In this document: positions 29,703 to 38,705 of the stretch, one piece after another | Layout of the letters: each line of letters opens with the position of its first letter | How positions within the stretch are numbered: the stretch's first letter is position 1 | Origin: Sphingomonas sanguinis | Lineage (GTDB): Bacteria; Pseudomonadota; Alphaproteobacteria; Sphingomonadales; Sphingomonadaceae | NCBI RefSeq assembly: GCF_019297835.1 | Contig: NZ_CP079203.1 | Coordinates: forward strand, 1,957,001-2,021,000 | Direction of reading: 5' to 3' | Length of the DNA stretch: 64,000 bases | Notes under the pieces: model-generated | What the model saw: the letters and a program-made list of their open reading frames with translations, nothing else | What the model was told of the DNA's origin: nothing | Database searches by the model: none | Program-made: the position numbers and the translations under genes

Positions 29703-30557
29703 CTATAGCGGATGGCCGTCGCGGCAGCGTTCCCATTCCACGGGATCATGCGCGCAGGCGATGGTGACGCTGCCGCGCCGTTCGATCGACAGGGCGCGCA
29801 ATCGGGTTTGGTTGTTCATGCGTGCGGTGGCGTCGACCTCCATCAGTCGCTGATAGGCGCGCAGGCCGGGCGTGCAATGCCGCCGGGCGCTGCGCATCTC
29901 ACCCCGGTAGAAATAGGCGTCGCCCGCATGGAGCAGCCAGTACCCGCCCGGCTGGCGAACCGCGACCCCGGCATGGCCCCATGTGTGTCTCGGAAGCGGC
30001 ACCATCAGGATTTCGGGCGGCAGTCCGGCCAGATCGCGCACCGCGTCGAAGCCGAACCAGGATTCCCCGCTGGCGGTATAGCGGCGCCAGCGATCGACTC
30101 CGTTCCATTGCGGCGAGCGCCAGCGGTTGCGCGCGACGATGCCGCGATGGGGGCCGGTCGCATCGTCATATTCGCGGGCCATGACATGCACGGTCGCGTG
30201 CCGGAAATCCTCCAGCCCGCCCGCATGATCGAAGTCGAGATGGGTCAGCACGATATGCCGCACGTCGCGCGCGGCATAACCCAACGCCTCGATCTGGCGG
30301 ATCGCCGTCTCCTGCTCGCGCAGCCGGATGTTGAGCATCGCCCGCCACGCCAGCTGGATACGCGGTTCGGGACGGCGATGGGGATGCGCCACATCGCGCA
30401 GGCCGAAGCCGGTATCGACCAGCACCAGCCCGTTCGCCTCGGTCTCGATCAACAGGCAATGGCAAACGAGCTGGCCGATCGGTCCCCGGCTGCGCCCGTC
30501 GAACAGCGCGCCGCCCAGCGGACAGTCGGTGCCGCAATTGAGATGGTGAATCCGCAT
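29703..30557 (-). CDS. MBL-fold metallo-hydrolase
   Basis: A 284-residue hydrolase with the dinuclear zinc motif HLDFDH (TH-x-D-x-DH), an upstream LVDTGFG strand, and later His and Asp ligands in HTWGHAGV, HAGDAYF and AHDPVEW. This arrangement fits the AHL-lactonase/AttM-like or general MBL group. Quorum-quenching lactonase activity is possible but not shown. The gene stands alone, divergent from the DUF4383 gene. Confidence 0.87.
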   Translation of the reverse strand: MRIHHLNCGTDCPLGGALFDGRSRGPIGQLVCHCLLIETEANGLVLVDTGFGLRDVAHPHRRPEPRIQLAWRAMLNIRLREQETAIRQIEALGYAARDVRHIVLTHLDFDHAGGLEDFRHATVHVMAREYDDATGPHRGIVARNRWRSPQWNGVDRWRRYTASGESWFGFDAVRDLAGLPPEILMVPLPRHTWGHAGVAVRQPGGYWLLHAGDAYFYRGEMRSARRHCTPGLRAYQRLMEVDATARMNNQTRLRALSIERRGSVTIACAHDPVEWERCRDGHPL

Positions 30558-30698
30558 GCCCCATCAACCGGACGACGCGAAAGACGGTTCCTTATTTCCT
30601 GTTCTTACAATCGGTTAAACAGCCTCATCTGGATCAGGCGCGGGGAACAAGCCGCCTGCCCGATACGCTGGGAAGGGCAACGCCACGGGAGGATCCTC

Positions 30699-31118
30699 AT
30701 GTCGGTCAGACACTTCGCCACCATCTTCGGCATCGTCTTCCTCGTCGCGGGCGCGGCGGGGTTCGTGCCCGGCCTGTCGCCCACCCATGCCCATCCGGGG
30801 GTCAGCGTCACCGCCTCGTCGCGGCTGGCGCTGGGGCTGTTCCCGGTGAACATCCTGCACAATCTGGTCCACCTCGCCTTCGGCCTGTGGGGCGTGCTGG
30901 CGGCGCGCAGCGTGCCTGCCGCCTTCGGTTATGCCAAGGGGGTGGCGATCATCTATGCGGTGCTGACGGTGATGGGGCTGATCCCGCTGACCGCGACGAC
31001 CTTCGGGCTGGTGCCGCTCTATGGCAACGACATCTGGCTGCACGCGCTGCTGGCGCTGGTCGCGGGCTATTTCGGCTTCGTCCACCGCGAGCATGTCGTT
31101 GACAGCACGCTGCGGTAA
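30699..31118 (+). CDS. DUF4383 family membrane protein
   Basis: A 139-residue protein with four hydrophobic segments. The family marks are the ILHNLVHLAFGLWG segment after the first helix pair and the YGNDIWLHALLALVAGYFGF end. These match DUF4383, whose function is unknown. The ATG at 30699 has a strong GGGAGGA upstream. It is tail to tail with the hybrid kinase, only 6 bp apart. Confidence 0.85.
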   Translation: MSVRHFATIFGIVFLVAGAAGFVPGLSPTHAHPGVSVTASSRLALGLFPVNILHNLVHLAFGLWGVLAARSVPAAFGYAKGVAIIYAVLTVMGLIPLTATTFGLVPLYGNDIWLHALLALVAGYFGFVHREHVVDSTLR

Positions 31119-31124
31119 GGGCGG

Positions 31125-33563
31125 TCAGGCCACCGCCTCCGGCGCCTGGGCGAACTGGGCCAGCATCTGCGCCAGCTCCTGCTTGCGGAACGGTTTGGTG
31201 AGGCGGGGCATGGAAGGCTCCACCCCCTCCGCCTCGGCATAGCCCGAAACGAGCAGGATCGCGACGCCCGGCCGCCGCGCCTGGACCAGCCGGGCGAGAT
31301 CGGTGCCCGACATGCCGGGCATCAGATGGTCGGTGACGAGCAGGTCGAACGCAGTGTCCGCCTCGACCAGCCGGACCGCTTCCTCGGCCGAGCCCGCCTC
31401 GATCACCGCATAGCCCAAGTCGCCCAGCATGTCGGCGGTGCTGTGGCGCACCAGTTCCTCGTCATCGACCAGCAGCACCCGGCCGCTGCGCCGGGCAGGC
31501 CCCGCACAGGCCGGTCCCGGCGCGGCGACCAGGGAGGCCGACCCGCTGACCGGCAGCAACAGCGCGACCCGCGTCCCCTGCCCCGGAACGCTCTGGATAT
31601 CGAGCGCACCGCCGAGCTGCGAAGCCAGGCCATGGACCATCGAGAGGCCCAGGCCCGTGCCCTTGCCCACGCCCTTGGTCGAAAAGAACGGCTCGACCGC
31701 GCGCGCCAGCGTGGCGGCATCCATGCCGCTGCCCGTATCGGCGACCGACAGGCAGATATAGTCGCCCGGCTCGCCACCCGCGCGCGCGGCGCGGCGTGAC
31801 GCCGTGATGCGCAGCGTGCCGCCGTCCGGCATCGCATCGCGCGCATTCACTGCCAGGTTCAGCAGCGCCATTTCCAGCTGGTTGGGATCGGCATCGGCGG
31901 GCGGCAGGCCGGGGACGATGTCGACCTCGACCACGATCTGCGGCCCCGTGGTGCTGGCGACCAGATCGCCCATGCCCGCCACCAGCGCGGCCATGTCGAC
32001 CGGGATCAGTTGCAGCGGCTGGCGCCGCGCAAAGGCGAGCAATCGCTGGACGAGGGTGCGGGCACGCTCGGCGGACTGCGCCGCGCCCGCGATCAGCCGC
32101 TGTTCGCGTGGACCGCCCAGCTGCTTGTGCTGCAACAGGTCGAGCGTCCCGACGATCGGGGTCAGCAGATTGTTGAAGTCGTGCGCGACGCCGCCGGTCA
32201 GCTGGCCCATCGCCTCCATCTTCTGGGCCTGACGCAGCGCCTCCTGCGCCTCGACCAGTTGCGCTTCGCGGCGCAGGCGGTCGGTCACGTCGGTCACGAA
32301 CTGGTACACGCCGACCTGCACGCCCGCCTCGTCGAACAGCGGGTGAAAGCTGATCTCGTAACAAGGCCGGTCGCGGTCGGGATCGCCGAACTCCTCGACG
32401 AAGGTGACGCGCGCACCTTCCATGCCGCGCGACCAGCCCGCGCGAACCTCCTCGCGCAACACCGGCTGATCGTCGAGCAGCGCCAGCATATTGTCGCCCG
32501 TATGCGGCCGCACGCCGAACACCCGCTCGAACTCGTCGGCATTGGCGGCATTCATCGCCAGGATATTGAAATCCATGTCGATCGCCATGACCATGATGTC
32601 GGTATGCTCGACCAGCTTGGCCAGCATGTTGCGCTCGGCGGTGCGGTCGGCGACCCGCTGCTCCAGCGTGGCGTTCAGGTCGCGCAGCCGGTCCTCGGCG
32701 ATCTTGCGGTCGTGAATGTCGACCGATGCGCCGAACCAGCGGACGATCTTGCCGGTACGCGGGTCGCGATACGGATGCGCCAGATCGAGGAACCAGCGAT
32801 ACTCCCCCGCGGCCGAGCGGATGCGATGCTGGGACCGATGCACGCCTTCGCTGTCGCGCGCCGCCTGAAAGGTCGCCACGACATGCGGGGCATCATCGGG
32901 ATGGATAAAGGCCCCCGCAATCTCCGCCGGGGACAGCGACTGGAACGCGGCGCCGGTATAGTTGGAGAATTGCCGGTTAAGGAATTCCATTCGGCCCTCG
33001 GCATCCGCGATCCAGATGATCTGCGGCACCGCATCGACCATCAGGCGGAACCGCGCCTCGCTTTCGATCAGCGCCGCGCGCGCCGTGACATGGCCGGTCG
33101 TCTCGGCCAGCACGCACAGCACCCCGCCGGGTCGCCCGTCGTCATCGATGACCGGCGAATAATCCAGGTTCATCCAGACCTGCTCGGGCACGTCATTGCG
33201 GTACAGGGTCAGTTCCTGATCCTGATAGCGCAGCGTCCCCCCCGCCAGCCCGACGCGCATGACGTTGTCGTTGAAGTCGGCGACCTCGGGCCAGCCCTCG
33301 CGCACCCGCGATCCCAGCAACTGGGGATGCCGCTTGCCCGCAAAACCCGCATAGGCGTCGTTATAGATCATGACGCCGTCCTCGCCCCACAGCATCACCA
33401 TCGGCACGGGCGAGCGCAGCAGGATCAGCGTGGCGGTGCGCAGCGGCGCGCTCCAGCCCTCGATCGGCCCCAGCACCGTCGTCGACCAGTCGCGCTCCGC
33501 GATCAGCGCGCCGCATGCCCCGCCACCATGGAGGCTGTCGCGAAAGCCGGGGGCGGTGGCCAT
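31125..33563 (-). CDS. PAS hybrid histidine kinase with receiver domain
   Basis: An 812-residue cytoplasmic sensor with no clear transmembrane helix. Order: a PAS-type region (about 30-155), a second PAS/PAC (about 165-290), a short coiled coil, a third PAS (about 315-435), the dimerisation domain with H-box GGVAHDFNNLLTPIVGTLDL (about residue 460), a HATPase domain (NLAVNARDAMP, DTGSGM, GLGLSM) and a C-terminal receiver with DDEE, Asp in VTDHLMPG, and Lys in TKPF. The HDFNNLL H-box marks the HisKA type common in sphingomonad PAS kinases. Signal and partner are unknown; there is no adjacent regulator. Confidence 0.92.
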   Translation of the reverse strand: MATAPGFRDSLHGGGACGALIAERDWSTTVLGPIEGWSAPLRTATLILLRSPVPMVMLWGEDGVMIYNDAYAGFAGKRHPQLLGSRVREGWPEVADFNDNVMRVGLAGGTLRYQDQELTLYRNDVPEQVWMNLDYSPVIDDDGRPGGVLCVLAETTGHVTARAALIESEARFRLMVDAVPQIIWIADAEGRMEFLNRQFSNYTGAAFQSLSPAEIAGAFIHPDDAPHVVATFQAARDSEGVHRSQHRIRSAAGEYRWFLDLAHPYRDPRTGKIVRWFGASVDIHDRKIAEDRLRDLNATLEQRVADRTAERNMLAKLVEHTDIMVMAIDMDFNILAMNAANADEFERVFGVRPHTGDNMLALLDDQPVLREEVRAGWSRGMEGARVTFVEEFGDPDRDRPCYEISFHPLFDEAGVQVGVYQFVTDVTDRLRREAQLVEAQEALRQAQKMEAMGQLTGGVAHDFNNLLTPIVGTLDLLQHKQLGGPREQRLIAGAAQSAERARTLVQRLLAFARRQPLQLIPVDMAALVAGMGDLVASTTGPQIVVEVDIVPGLPPADADPNQLEMALLNLAVNARDAMPDGGTLRITASRRAARAGGEPGDYICLSVADTGSGMDAATLARAVEPFFSTKGVGKGTGLGLSMVHGLASQLGGALDIQSVPGQGTRVALLLPVSGSASLVAAPGPACAGPARRSGRVLLVDDEELVRHSTADMLGDLGYAVIEAGSAEEAVRLVEADTAFDLLVTDHLMPGMSGTDLARLVQARRPGVAILLVSGYAEAEGVEPSMPRLTKPFRKQELAQMLAQFAQAPEAVA

Positions 33564-33686
33564 GAGTGGGTGCAGTCCTCCTAAGCCCCGCTGACGGGGT
33601 CGGGGCGGCGGCGCGAAGATAAACCAATTTGCCGCGCTATGCGACGGATTTCAGGCCGAAACCGGTCGCGCCAGTCGGGAGGGGGA

Positions 33687-34781
33687 TCAGGCCAGGCTGA
33701 TCCGTCGCCCTTCCCTTGCGGAGCGATAGATCGCCTCGATCACCCGCATATCGGCCAGCCCCTCCTCGCCGGGCACCAGCGGATCGGCACCGTTCGCGAT
33801 ACATTCGGCGAAATGGTCGAGCTGTCCGGCATGCTGGCCCTTGCCCGCCGAAACCTGCTGTTCCTCGGTCCGGCCGTTGCGGCGGACCCACATTTTCTGT
33901 CCCTCGTACGAGGTGGCGGGTTCCAGCTCGATCCAGCCATCGGTGCCGCTGATGCGGTACATATTGTGGTTGGAGCTGTAGCTGGACACGCAGGTCGCCT
34001 CGATGCCCGAAGGGAAGCGCAGAAGGAAGCTGATCCGGTCCTCGACGGTGCGGAAGCGCGGGTCGCTGCGGTCGGTGGACTCGATCGCGCTGACCTCGAC
34101 CGGCTCTTCTCCGGTCAGATAGCGCGTGGCGTTCAGGCTATAGATGCCGATGTCCATCAGCGAGCCGCCGCCCGACAGCTTGCGGTCCAGCCGCCACTGG
34201 TTGGGCTGCGCGTTGAAGCCATGGTCGGCAGTGATGATCCGCGTTGGCCCGACGAAACCTTTCCGCGCCATGTCGATCGCCAGCCGGTTGTGCGGCTCGA
34301 ACCGCGAGCGATATCCGATCATCAGCTTGCGCCCCGCCGCCCGGCACGCTGCGATCATCGTGCGGCATTCGGCGACCGAGATCGCCATCGGCTTTTCGCA
34401 CATGACATGCTTGCCCGCCTTGGCCGCGCGCACCGTATATTCGGCGTGCATGGAATTGGGCAGGATCACATAGACGATGTCGACATCCGGATTGTCGCGG
34501 ATGCGGTCGAAATCGGCATAGGAATAACGGTGGCTCTCGGGCACGCCATATTTCTCGCCGAAGCGCGCCAGCTTTTCGAGCGTGCCGCTGACCAGCGCGA
34601 CGAGCCGCGAATGTTCGCATTCGGCGAACTTCGACATGATAAGCTCGGCATAGCGGCCCAGCCCGACGATCGCATACCCCGCCTTGCGCCCACGCGGCGC
34701 GGCGCAGGCCCCGCTACCGACCGCCAGGGCCAGCCCCGCCCCCAGTCCCGCGATGATGGTCCGACGATCGGCGTCCCGCAT
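33687..34781 (-). CDS. Gfo/Idh/MocA oxidoreductase, Tat-exported (GFOR-like)
   Basis: A 364-residue NAD(P)-dependent oxidoreductase. The N-terminus has a twin-arginine signal (DRRTIIAGLGAGLALA, ending GACAAP), followed by the Rossmann fingerprint YAIVGLGRYAE, then the CEKPMA motif with the catalytic Lys, and GGGSLMDIGIYSLNATRY in the C-terminal domain. Tat export together with a tightly bound NADP is the hallmark of periplasmic glucose-fructose oxidoreductase from Zymomonas, also a sphingomonad relative, which converts fructose to sorbitol while oxidising glucose. The substrate is inferred from this resemblance. RBS GGGAG precedes the ATG. Confidence 0.87.
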   Translation of the reverse strand: MRDADRRTIIAGLGAGLALAVGSGACAAPRGRKAGYAIVGLGRYAELIMSKFAECEHSRLVALVSGTLEKLARFGEKYGVPESHRYSYADFDRIRDNPDVDIVYVILPNSMHAEYTVRAAKAGKHVMCEKPMAISVAECRTMIAACRAAGRKLMIGYRSRFEPHNRLAIDMARKGFVGPTRIITADHGFNAQPNQWRLDRKLSGGGSLMDIGIYSLNATRYLTGEEPVEVSAIESTDRSDPRFRTVEDRISFLLRFPSGIEATCVSSYSSNHNMYRISGTDGWIELEPATSYEGQKMWVRRNGRTEEQQVSAGKGQHAGQLDHFAECIANGADPLVPGEEGLADMRVIEAIYRSAREGRRISLA

Positions 34782-34874
34782 GATGCTCTCCCGTGTTCGC
34801 CAGGCATGTTTGCCCGTTCGATCAGTGGCTTATCATGAACGACACCGTCCGATGCTGGCAAGGTGCCGCAAGGG

Positions 34875-35381
34875 TCAGTCCGTGACTTTCTGCGCCTCGA
34901 CGACTCCAGCGTCGCTGCCTAGCGTATAGAGATAGGCTCGCCGTGGCTCGGTACCGGGGCGATAGCGTTTGAGCGTCCGCGCCTGTTCGCGGGTCAGGGC
35001 GAAGCGGACATAGCCGGATCGGACGAGGCACTGATCCACTTCGCCTTGCAGCGTGGCCTGGAGCGCGTCCACCTGCTTGTCCGGACGGTACATCCGACGC
35101 AGCAGCACCTGCCTTTCGCTCTGCGTGAAGATGTCGTCGGTCGGGACTGTCGGGGGCGTATTGGCTTCGCGGTCCAGGACACGCGCGCCTTGCACGTAAC
35201 GCTGGGTCGCGCCGTCGCCGGTCACGTCGCGCCGGGCGGCCTGCAACATGCAGGCCCGGCTGCCACCCTCGAACGCCTCGCGCGAGGCGCCGGGCTTGCC
35301 CCAGCTATAGGTATCGGCACCCCCGGCATGAGCGGATGCGGACGCACACAACAGGGCAAGCGCAAGGCCGATCTTCGGCAT
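34875..35381 (-). CDS. Exported hypothetical protein
   Basis: A 168-residue product with a clear signal peptide (about 1-19, ending in ASAHA). The mature part is mixed helical and polar, with two cysteines (in RACMLQAA and VDQCLVRS) that may pair. I do not recognise the family. The ATG is preceded by GGAGAGG. It lies upstream of the GFOR-like gene on the same strand with a 93-bp gap, so cotranscription is uncertain. Confidence 0.7.
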   Translation of the reverse strand: MPKIGLALALLCASASAHAGGADTYSWGKPGASREAFEGGSRACMLQAARRDVTGDGATQRYVQGARVLDREANTPPTVPTDDIFTQSERQVLLRRMYRPDKQVDALQATLQGEVDQCLVRSGYVRFALTREQARTLKRYRPGTEPRRAYLYTLGSDAGVVEAQKVTD

Positions 35382-35447
35382 GACCTCTCCTCGGGTTCTT
35401 TGCCGCGAGGCTATCGGAAAAGTCCCGTGGCGTCATGCCCCTCGATA

Positions 35448-36752
35448 TTACACACTCACCGCCTTGGCCCTGCGCCCGTCTTCGCCGAAGATGCGCAGAT
35501 AGCGCTCAATCTCCGCCGGATCGCCGGTCGCCTTGGCGGGATTGTCGGAGAGCTTGACCGCCGGGTGCCCGTCCGCGCTGATGACCTTGGCGACCAGCGA
35601 GATCGGCTCCAGCCCCGCCGCGCCCGCCGGGTCGCAGTCGCGAAAGTCGTTGGTCAGGTTGGTGCCCCAGCCGAAGCTCATCCGCACGCGGCCATGGAAA
35701 TGGCGATAGGTCGCCTCGATGCTGTCGACATCCATCCCGTCGGAAAAGATCAGCAGCTTGCGGCGTGGGTCGCGGCCATGCGCCTGCCACCAGGCGATGA
35801 TCTGCTCGCCGCCCTCGATCGGCGGCATGGAGTCGGGGCGAAAGCCGGTCCAGTCGCCCAGCCAGTCGGGCGCGTTGCGCAGGAAGGCGGTGGTCCCGAA
35901 CGCATCGGGCAGCGCGATCAGCAGATTGCCGTCATACAGCGCCTGCCACTCCTCCAGCACCCGGTAGGGCGCCGCCGCCACGCCCGCATCGTCGGGCGCC
36001 AGCGCGGCAATGACCATCGGCAGTTCATGCGCGTTGGTGCCGATCGCCTCTAGGTCGTTGTCCATCGCCAGCAGCACGTTGGACGAGCCGATGAACCGAT
36101 CCCCCAGCCCTTCCTTCAGCGCCTCGACGCACCAGCGCTGCCACAGGAAGCCGTGCCGCCGCCGCGTGCCGAAATCGGAAATGACGAGGTCGGGCAGCTC
36201 GCGCAGTCGCTCGACCTTGTCCCACAGCTTGGCCTTGGCGCGGGCATAGAGGATGTCCAGCTCGAACCGCCCCTTGCCCTTCAGCGCGGCGCGCGAGCGC
36301 AGTTCGTTGACGATGGCGAGCGCGGGGATTTCCCACATCGTCGTCTCGGCCCAAGGGCCGTCGAAATGCAGCTCGAACTGCCCGTCGACGGTGCGCAGCT
36401 CATAATCGGGCAGCTGGAAGCGGGCGAGCCAGTCTAGAAACTCAGGGCTGAACATGCGCTGCTTGCCGTAGAAGCTGTTGCCCGCCAGCCAGATCAGCTC
36501 CTTCTTACCGAACCGGAGCGAGCGGGCATGATCGAGCTGTTCGCGCAATTCCGCCTCGTCGATCACCTCGGCCAGCCGGACATGGCGGCTGCGGTTGATG
36601 AGCGAGAAGGTCGCCGTCACCTCCGGGTGAAGCCGCCGGATCATCTGCAACATCAACAGCTTGTAGAAATCGGTATCGAGCAGGCTGCGCACGACCGGGT
36701 CGAGCCGCCAGCCGTGATTATAGACGCGGGTGGCGATGTCGGTGACGGGCAT
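35448..36752 (-). CDS. pncB: Nicotinate phosphoribosyltransferase
   Basis: A 434-residue cytoplasmic enzyme of the NAD salvage (Preiss-Handler) pathway that makes nicotinate mononucleotide from nicotinate, PRPP and ATP. Typical blocks are [12 protein letters not shown] at the N-terminus, [23 protein letters not shown] in the active site (the conserved His is here) and [14 protein letters not shown] near the C-terminus, where the phosphate loop lies. Length is normal for the family. The ATG has GGGAGC upstream. It is divergent from the FMN reductase gene. Confidence 0.97.
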   Translation of the reverse strand: MPVTDIATRVYNHGWRLDPVVRSLLDTDFYKLLMLQMIRRLHPEVTATFSLINRSRHVRLAEVIDEAELREQLDHARSLRFGKKELIWLAGNSFYGKQRMFSPEFLDWLARFQLPDYELRTVDGQFELHFDGPWAETTMWEIPALAIVNELRSRAALKGKGRFELDILYARAKAKLWDKVERLRELPDLVISDFGTRRRHGFLWQRWCVEALKEGLGDRFIGSSNVLLAMDNDLEAIGTNAHELPMVIAALAPDDAGVAAAPYRVLEEWQALYDGNLLIALPDAFGTTAFLRNAPDWLGDWTGFRPDSMPPIEGGEQIIAWWQAHGRDPRRKLLIFSDGMDVDSIEATYRHFHGRVRMSFGWGTNLTNDFRDCDPAGAAGLEPISLVAKVISADGHPAVKLSDNPAKATGDPAEIERYLRIFGEDGRRAKAVSV

Positions 36753-36902
36753 GGATGCTCCCTAGGCCGTGGACCAGGCTGGGCCGTGGAGCGAAGGCGA
36801 TGCACCATTGCCCCGGCAGGGGCAAGCGTACGCCCCGCCCCGCCGGATCACCCCGCCCCGAGCGGCGTTATCCGGTGGCAAGCGCCGAGGGAGTGGACGC
36901 AG

Positions 36903-37493
36903 ATGGCCGACCGCATATTGATCTTCTACGGCTCCTACCGATCCGATCGGCAGGGCATCCGGCTGGCCGATTATTTGGTCCGCTCCTTTCGCGAACGCGG
37001 GGCCGAAGCCGAGCTGATCGACGCCAAGGCGGTCGGTCTGCCGATGCTCGACCGGATGTACAAGGAATATCCCGCTGGCGAAGCGCCCGAGGCGATGGAG
37101 GCGCTGGCCGCCAAGATCCGCGCCGCCGATGCCTTCGTCTTCGTTACCGGCGAATATAATTGGGGCCAGCAGCCGGGGCTGAAGAACCTGACCGATCATT
37201 TCCTGGAGGAATGGTATTGGCGCCCCGCCGCCATCGCCAGCTATTCGGCCGGGCGGCTGGCGGGCGCCCATGCCAGCGTCGCCTGGCATGGGACGCTTAG
37301 CGAAATGGGCATGGTCGTGGTGTCGAGCACGCTGACGGTCGGCGGCATCGCCCAGACGCTGGATGCCGAGGGACGGCCGACCGGCGATGGCGGGGCGGCG
37401 CTGTCCCGCAGCTTCCCACGCTTCGCCGACGACCTCGCCTGGTGGACCCAGGCCGCGCGCGAACAGCGGGCGCGGGTCGCTCCGCCTTATTAG
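36903..37493 (+). CDS. NAD(P)H-dependent FMN reductase-like protein
   Basis: A 196-residue flavodoxin-fold protein. The N-terminal FMN phosphate loop is GSYRSDRQG, followed by the EYNWGQQPGLKNLTDHF segment, where related enzymes have the family's EYN motif binding the FMN ring. Members reduce FMN, azo dyes or quinones, and may supply FMNH2 to LLM-type monooxygenases. Its start has GGGAG 9 bp upstream. Its TAG overlaps the TAA of the VIT gene on the other strand (shared at 37490-37493). Confidence 0.88.
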   Translation: MADRILIFYGSYRSDRQGIRLADYLVRSFRERGAEAELIDAKAVGLPMLDRMYKEYPAGEAPEAMEALAAKIRAADAFVFVTGEYNWGQQPGLKNLTDHFLEEWYWRPAAIASYSAGRLAGAHASVAWHGTLSEMGMVVVSSTLTVGGIAQTLDAEGRPTGDGGAALSRSFPRFADDLAWWTQAAREQRARVAPPY

Positions 37494-38200
37494 ACCACGG
37501 TGCCGGTCAGCGTCCCGATCAGCGCCGTCACCCCCATCGCCAGCGCGCCCAGGAGGACGACACGTACCATGCCGCGCCCGACCGGCGCCCCGCCCGCCTT
37601 GGCACCCAGCGCCCCCAGCACCGCCAGCAGGACCAGCGCCGTCGCGGGCGTCAGGTAAAGAACCCAGGCATGCGGCGACAGGGCGGCGGTCAGCACCGGC
37701 AGGATCGCGCCCGCGCTGAACGCTCCGGCCGAGAACAGCGCTGCCTGCGCCGGGTTGGAGCCGCCGTCATCGGCCAGTCCCAGTTCATCGCGGCGATGCG
37801 CGCCCAGCGCGTCATGCGCCATCATCTGCTCGGCCACCTGCCGTGCCAGCCCCGCCTCGACCCCGCGCTGTTCGTAGATCGCGGCCAGTTCGCGCGTTTC
37901 GGCCAGCGGCGCGCGGACCAGCTCGGCCGCTTCGCGCGCCAGATCGGCCTGCTCGGTATCGGCCTGCGAGCTGACCGAGACATATTCCCCCGCCGCCATC
38001 GACAGCGCGCCGCCGACCAAGGCGGCGATCCCGGCCACCAGCACGGCGCCTGCCGTCGCACCCGGCGCGGCGGCGACGCCGACGATCAGGCTGGAAACCG
38101 AAATGATCCCGTCATTGGCCCCCAGCACGGCGGCGCGCAGCCAGCCGGTACGGTGGACCAGATGCTGTTCGCCCATGGCGTGGATAGTGGTCTGGCTCAT
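37490..38200 (-). CDS. VIT1/CCC1 family iron or manganese transporter
   Basis: A 236-residue membrane protein with five helices: GLVHGANDGIISV-type helix 1 (LGANDGIISVSSLIVGVAAA), helix 2 containing SMAAGEYVSVSSQADTE, a cytoplasmic metal-binding region rich in Glu, and three C-terminal helices (SAGAFSAGAILPVL). These match the VIT1/CCC1 family that moves Fe2+ or Mn2+ out of the cytoplasm. ATG 38200 has AGGA upstream. It is the last backbone gene; the island starts about 110 bp upstream of it. Confidence 0.92.
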   Translation of the reverse strand: MSQTTIHAMGEQHLVHRTGWLRAAVLGANDGIISVSSLIVGVAAAPGATAGAVLVAGIAALVGGALSMAAGEYVSVSSQADTEQADLAREAAELVRAPLAETRELAAIYEQRGVEAGLARQVAEQMMAHDALGAHRRDELGLADDGGSNPAQAALFSAGAFSAGAILPVLTAALSPHAWVLYLTPATALVLLAVLGALGAKAGGAPVGRGMVRVVLLGALAMGVTALIGTLTGTVV

Positions 38201-38312
38201 GCGGTTTCCTCCGGCGCGGTGAACGGCCGGCGACGACGCCAGATCCCGGCACGGCGGGGGCGAGCGGGCTGGTCCCGGTTCGATGAATGGAATGTCGGTG
38301 AGCGGCGCAATA

Positions 38313-38331
38313 TGGCGGAGACGGAGGGATC
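38313..38331 (-). other. Island attachment site: 3' end of a tRNA-Ser gene
   Basis: Read on the minus strand, this 19-bp block ends in CGTCTCC-G-CCA, the 3' half of an acceptor stem with the G73 discriminator of serine tRNAs and an encoded CCA. The bases before it (GATCCCTC) look like the end of the T-stem, but beyond that the T-loop consensus is lost. So this is a fragment, not a gene. Such fragments are the duplicated core left when an island integrates into a tRNA 3' end. The intact tRNA gene should lie at the other end of the island, beyond the right edge. A tmRNA origin is a less likely alternative. Confidence 0.7.
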
Positions 38332-38346
38332 TCGACTCCCCAGTTA

Positions 38347-38705
38347 ACTGTTTGAAATAAATTGATATTTTTAGCAGCGTAGCTACTCTCCCCACATTTC
38401 TCCCCACAATTGATGTAAAAAATTTTTAGGGGCTGGAGATGGCTCATCCGCTTTGCACCCTCCCTATAGCAGTTCGGTTGCGAGAGCTTTCAACGATATG
38501 ACCCAATTGTGGACGTTCAAACCGCTCTTTTCATTTCCTGGTTTTCGCCGTTCGTTCATTTTGCCCCAGCGGCTATGTAGTAAGCTCCATCTTACTGAGC
38601 CGAGCGGGCGCACTTGCACAGAATAATCCGGGTGCCGCCTCGTCGGGAACGCCGTCGCGCCTGAACGCGAGCATGCAACATCCGCGTAAGACGCACGTGA
38701 GGGCC
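38347..38705. other. Gene-free island boundary
   Basis: A 359-bp stretch with no supportable gene, more AT-rich than its surroundings near 38350-38430. It holds the direct repeats at 38388-38408. The rest shows no structure I can interpret. Confidence 0.6.
38388..38408. repeat. Direct 9-bp repeats beside the attachment site
   Basis: CTCCCCACA occurs at 38388-38396 and again at 38400-38408, a 12-bp period, 57 bp inside the island from the tRNA fragment. Direct repeats at this distance from a core site are typical of arm-type binding sites for a tyrosine integrase. Confidence 0.5.

Noticed and set aside
38313..38346. Complete tRNA or tmRNA gene
   Set aside because: Only the acceptor end and part of the T-stem fit; no D-arm or anticodon arm follows upstream, so it is an att fragment.
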